Positions 60,945 to 64,000 of a DNA stretch of 64,000 bases are shown in pieces (position 1 is the stretch's first letter; each line of letters begins with the position of its first letter). Below the pieces are notes generated by a model, which saw only the letters and a program-made list of their open reading frames with translations, was not told the DNA's origin and ran no database searches. Source of the stretch: an uncultured Bacillota bacterium (lineage in GTDB: Bacteria; Bacillota; Clostridia; Peptostreptococcales; Anaerovoracaceae). The stretch covers positions 1-64,000 of the forward strand of contig CAKMKG010000034.1 in the NCBI GenBank assembly GCA_927441425.1. Direction: 5' to 3'. The translations under genes were made by a program, and so were the position numbers.

Positions 60945-62249
60945 ATGAATATGTACGATATTATATATAAAAAACGAGAGGGTGGTGCTCTGGATAAAGA
61001 GGAAATTGAGTTCTTTATCGATGGGTATACCAACGGCAGTATTCCAGATTATCAGGCCTCGGCACTTTTAATGACAATCTTCTTCCAAAAGATGAGCAGG
61101 GAAGAGACCTATGCCCTGACGACATCCATGAAGAATTCAGGAGATATTGTTGATCTTTCGGAGATTGAAGGAATCAAGGTAGATAAGCACAGTACGGGAG
61201 GAGTCGGTGACAAAACCACTCTGGTGGTCGGACCTTTGGCAGCGGCCTGTGGCGTACCCATTGCAAAAATGTCCGGAAGAGGACTTGGCTTCACCGGTGG
61301 TACCGTTGACAAGATGGAGTCGATCCCCGGATTCAAAACCACATTGGAAGCAAATGAATTTATATCCCTTGTGAATAGAGTCGGACTGTCTGTCATCGGC
61401 CAGACAGCCCATATCGCACCTGCAGATAAAAAACTGTACGCCTTGAGAGACGTAACAGCAACCGTAGACAATCTCAGCCTGATCACCTCTAGTATTATGA
61501 GCAAAAAGCTCGCATCGGGCAGCGACGCCATCGTCCTTGATGTAAAATGTGGCAACGGCGCTTTCATGGAACGATTGGAAGACGCCTGCGAGTTGGGTGA
61601 ACTCATGGTGGAAATCGGAAAGGCCGACGGAAAAAAGACAATTGCTGTGATTACGGATATGAATCAGCCTTTGGGTCTGGCAGTGGGCAACAGTCTTGAG
61701 GTCATTGAGGCCATAGAAACCCTGAAAGGTAAGGGTCCAAAGGATATCACGGAGCTTTCACTCATTCTGGCCTCCCATATGATCTACGCAGGTGAAAAGG
61801 CAGATTCTCCGGAAGAAGGCTACCAAATGGCACAGCAGGCATTGGAGAGCGGTGCAGCGTTGAAAAAGTTTGCTGAATTCATCGTCGGTCAAGGTGGTGA
61901 TCCTAAGGTGATCGACGATCACACCTTATTCCCGAGACCATCCTGTTTTTCTGAAATACATTCGGAAGTCGACGGCTTCGTTGGAGCCATCGAAGCCCGG
62001 GCAATCGGTCTCGCTTCCCAGCATTCCGGTGCAGGCAGAGCAACGAAGGAGGACCTCATCGATCTTTCCGCAGGAATTATGCTATACAAGAAAGTTGGTG
62101 ATTCTGTGCAAAGGGGAGATCTCCTGGCAACCGTCTATGGTAATGATCAAGCGCGTGTTGATAGAGGAGCACAGGAGGCAGCGGCTGCCTTTCTTATACA
62201 GGACAGCCAGCCGAAGGAGAACGCTCTTGTGAAAAGGGTAATCCAGTAA
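60945..62249 (+). CDS. pdp: Pyrimidine-nucleoside phosphorylase
   Basis: A 434-residue enzyme that splits uridine or thymidine with phosphate. VDKHSTGGVGDKTTLVVGPLAAACGVPIAKMSGRGLGFTGGTVDKMESIPG is the family signature and phosphate site. SIMSKKLASGSDAIVLDVKCGNGAFM holds further active-site residues. The C-terminal barrel-sandwich domain is complete. The 434-residue length fits Gram-positive Pdp. AGAGGAGATG precedes ATG 60945. Confidence 0.95.
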   Translation: MNMYDIIYKKREGGALDKEEIEFFIDGYTNGSIPDYQASALLMTIFFQKMSREETYALTTSMKNSGDIVDLSEIEGIKVDKHSTGGVGDKTTLVVGPLAAACGVPIAKMSGRGLGFTGGTVDKMESIPGFKTTLEANEFISLVNRVGLSVIGQTAHIAPADKKLYALRDVTATVDNLSLITSSIMSKKLASGSDAIVLDVKCGNGAFMERLEDACELGELMVEIGKADGKKTIAVITDMNQPLGLAVGNSLEVIEAIETLKGKGPKDITELSLILASHMIYAGEKADSPEEGYQMAQQALESGAALKKFAEFIVGQGGDPKVIDDHTLFPRPSCFSEIHSEVDGFVGAIEARAIGLASQHSGAGRATKEDLIDLSAGIMLYKKVGDSVQRGDLLATVYGNDQARVDRGAQEAAAAFLIQDSQPKENALVKRVIQ

Positions 62250-62292
62250 AGGAATATCAGATCAATGCATGTTAAGCGTTGAAATGAGTCAT

Positions 62293-62351
62293 AAAACCCC
62301 CAAAACATCCATATGTTATAACAGAGGATAGATTGATGTGAGGGGGTTTTT
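62293..62351 (+). promoter_or_regulatory. Hairpin overlapping the dacF-type ribosome site
   Basis: AAAACCCCC (62293-62301) can pair with GGGGGTTTT (62342-62350), with an inner CATC/GATG stem. The 3' arm contains the GAGGGGG ribosome site, and the T-run ends exactly at ATG 62352. Folding would hide the start, or act as a terminator for the pdp transcript. Confidence 0.55.
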
Positions 62352-63647
62352 ATGTTGCATAAATATAACGAGGCGAAAAAAATTTCTACATCCGAACGTT
62401 TTCTACGGATGCGCTATAGAAAAATAGTGTTCCTGCTTGTGGTCAACCTGATCATTACGATGGTGCCATGTGCAGTAAGTGCAGAAGATGAAGTTTTAAC
62501 CGAAGTGATTTCAAGCGCAGAAGAAGTAATGGGAACAGTTCTCCCCACCTCCATTACCGGTGGTGCAATTGGGATGATCGTGGATGCAAAATCTGCGATC
62601 CTTATTGATGCAGCAACCGGAACGGTATTGTTTGAACAAAATTCACATGATCGATTGCCTCCTGCCAGTGTGACAAAGGTTATGACCATGCTCCTGATCA
62701 TGGAAGCCATTGATAGGGGACAGATGACGCTGGAGGACGAGATTACGATCAGCGAAAAAGCTGCCAGCATGGGGGGCAGCCAGATGTATATGGAGCCGGG
62801 AGAACAGCAGAAGCTGGAAACTTTGATGATGGGTATCGCCATCGCGAGTGCAAATGATGCCTGCGTTGCAGCGGCGGAATATCACTCGGGTACGGTAGAA
62901 ATCTTTGTTGAAAACATGAATAAGAGAGCAGCTGAGCTTGGAATGGTTGATACCAATTTTGTAAATACCAATGGGCTTCCGGTAGCCAATCACTACTCCA
63001 GCGCATATGATATAGCATTGATGTCAAAAGAATTGGTGAAACACAATAAGATTCAGGATTGGTTCAGTATCTGGATGACTAACATAACGGTAGGCCTTCC
63101 GGGGAAAAAGCAGACGGAGCTTGGTTTGACCAATACCAATCGACTGATTAAAACATATCCGGGCGCAACGGGGATTAAAACTGGATTTACGCAGGAAGCC
63201 GGATATTGTCTCTCTGCCGCCGCACAAAAGGGTGATTTGAATTTGATTGCCGTTATTATGGGAAGCACTACATCGAAACTGAGATTTTCTGAGGCATCAA
63301 AGCTGCTGGATTATGGGTTTGCAAATTATGATTCGGTAAAGCTGGCGGAAAAAGGGGAACCGATGGGACTGGTGGTCATTGAGAAAGGCTCTCCCAACCT
63401 TGTGAATGCGGTGGCGCCTGAAAACATCAGCGTTCTGGTGAAAAAAGGTCAGAAGGATACCATCCGGGGAGAACTTGTATTTGATGATACCATCTCCGCT
63501 CCAATTGCCAGGGGAGATCAGCTTGGAGAATTGGTTGTTTTTCAAAAAGACAACGAAATATCAAGATATCCTGTTGTGGCAGAAGAAAATGTTGAGAAAG
63601 CCAGTTTGATGCAGATTTATTTGAGGATGATAAAAACCTTGGCATAA
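62352..63647 (+). CDS. D-alanyl-D-alanine carboxypeptidase (DacF/PBP5 type)
   Basis: A 431-residue S11 peptidase that trims the terminal D-Ala from wall peptides. It has an N-terminal hydrophobic export segment (KIVFLLVVNLIITMVPCAVSA). The catalytic Ser106 is in PPASVTKVMT (SxxK), SAND is the SxN motif and GIKTGFT the KTG motif. A C-terminal beta-domain (PBP5_C type) and a terminal amphipathic helix (SLMQIYLRMIKTLA) probably hold it at the membrane. The DacF type is often made during sporulation. ATG 62352 is backed by GAGGGGG. Confidence 0.93.
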   Translation: MLHKYNEAKKISTSERFLRMRYRKIVFLLVVNLIITMVPCAVSAEDEVLTEVISSAEEVMGTVLPTSITGGAIGMIVDAKSAILIDAATGTVLFEQNSHDRLPPASVTKVMTMLLIMEAIDRGQMTLEDEITISEKAASMGGSQMYMEPGEQQKLETLMMGIAIASANDACVAAAEYHSGTVEIFVENMNKRAAELGMVDTNFVNTNGLPVANHYSSAYDIALMSKELVKHNKIQDWFSIWMTNITVGLPGKKQTELGLTNTNRLIKTYPGATGIKTGFTQEAGYCLSAAAQKGDLNLIAVIMGSTTSKLRFSEASKLLDYGFANYDSVKLAEKGEPMGLVVIEKGSPNLVNAVAPENISVLVKKGQKDTIRGELVFDDTISAPIARGDQLGELVVFQKDNEISRYPVVAEENVEKASLMQIYLRMIKTLA

Positions 63648-63676
63648 AAAACCATTAAGAGGAGGTTAAGTAAAGA

Positions 63677-63934
63677 ATGAATGAATACGTGATCGCTTTT
63701 TCTTCCTACTACAGGGCAGTCTATGCACAGGAAAAGCTACAAGAATCCGGAATTCAATCAACCCTGAAAAAAATACCGCCCAATCTCTTAAAAACCTGTG
63801 GATATGCGGTCCATTTAAAAACAAATACCATCTATGGGACCTTAGATATCTTGAAAAAGAATCAGATCATAGACAGAGGCGTCTATTTGATTGAATATGA
63901 AAATGGAGTAATTAATTATAAGCTATTCGCTTAA
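63677..63934 (+). CDS. DUF3343 family small protein
   Basis: 85 residues with the DUF3343 pattern: VIAFSSYYRAVYAQEKLQESGIQSTLKKIPPNLLKTCGYAVHL. A conserved Cys near residue 41 has led to proposals of a sulfur or selenium carrier role, which is unproven. AGGAGG precedes the ATG. It lies 29 nt after the carboxypeptidase gene and ahead of a strong terminator. Confidence 0.85.
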   Translation: MNEYVIAFSSYYRAVYAQEKLQESGIQSTLKKIPPNLLKTCGYAVHLKTNTIYGTLDILKKNQIIDRGVYLIEYENGVINYKLFA

Positions 63935-63936
63935 TC

Positions 63937-63975
63937 AAAAAGGCTGTATCACGCTAGGTGAATACAGCCTTTTTG
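63937..63975 (+). terminator. Rho-independent terminator
   Basis: AAAAAGGCTGTAT and ATACAGCCTTTTT form a 13-bp stem ending in T5. It closes the deoB-pdp-dacF-DUF3343 unit. Confidence 0.93.
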
Positions 63976-64000
63976 ATGGGCAGAACGCCCATACTGCCAA

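Overview
The window looks like a chromosomal segment of an anaerobic, spore-forming Clostridia member with moderately low GC. The grounds are a Trp T-box leader, frequent GTG/TTG starts behind strong Shine-Dalgarno sites, a butyryl-CoA-dehydrogenase/EtfBA operon, LtaS-type lipoteichoic acid synthases, an SdpR/SdpI pair and spore-type small and cysteine-rich proteins. I cannot name the genus from sequence alone.

Layout. 1-3.2 kb: end of an M3 oligopeptidase, NAD kinase, an RluA-type pseudouridine synthase and a small two-helix protein. 3.2-16.2 kb: a sugar or polyol catabolic cluster behind a near-consensus promoter. It encodes an IolD-like ThDP enzyme, a Gfo/Idh/MocA dehydrogenase, a split transketolase, an RpiB-type isomerase, an IclR regulator, a glycerol-dehydrogenase-like enzyme, DhaK, DhaL and a ribose-type ABC importer. 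16.4-22.1 kb: ilvC, ilvB, a RarD-like permease and a YkvI-like membrane protein fused to a metallo-beta-lactamase-fold domain. 22.2-25.4 kb: bcd-etfB-etfA.

25.4-40.3 kb is the most unusual part. A cysteine-rich, coat-like gene on the minus strand is split in two. Its 5' part is at 39485-40246 and its 3' part at 25431-25679, 13,820 bp apart. A large serine recombinase lies just inside the 3' part. The two junctions carry matching core sequence. Inside the junctions lies a near-perfect inverted repeat, which on excision would form a classic serine-integrase attP around a central TG. Precise excision at that TG turns the TGA stop of the 5' part into TGT and joins both parts in frame as a 331-residue protein. 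This is the architecture of sporulation-excised elements such as the sigK skin element. Here, however, the cargo is a complete T-box-controlled trp operon (trpEGDCFBA), an ABC efflux set, a UvsE endonuclease and a DUF188 protein rather than phage genes.

40.5-47.7 kb: a MsrA-MsrB fusion, transglutaminase-like, Smr-like and macro-domain proteins, an ABC-F protein, a stand-alone CoaB and an SdpR/SdpI pair. 47.9-57.4 kb: a surface region with a GH18 glycosidase, a GH26 glycosidase, two tandem LtaS-type enzymes with degenerate GDPD-like tails and a FeoB-like transporter lacking the G domain. 57.5-64 kb: RmuC, a phosphoesterase, phosphopentomutase, pyrimidine-nucleoside phosphorylase, a D,D-carboxypeptidase and a DUF3343 protein.

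Several intergenic regions hold strong hairpins or palindromes, recorded separately. I saw no rRNA, tRNA or CRISPR array.
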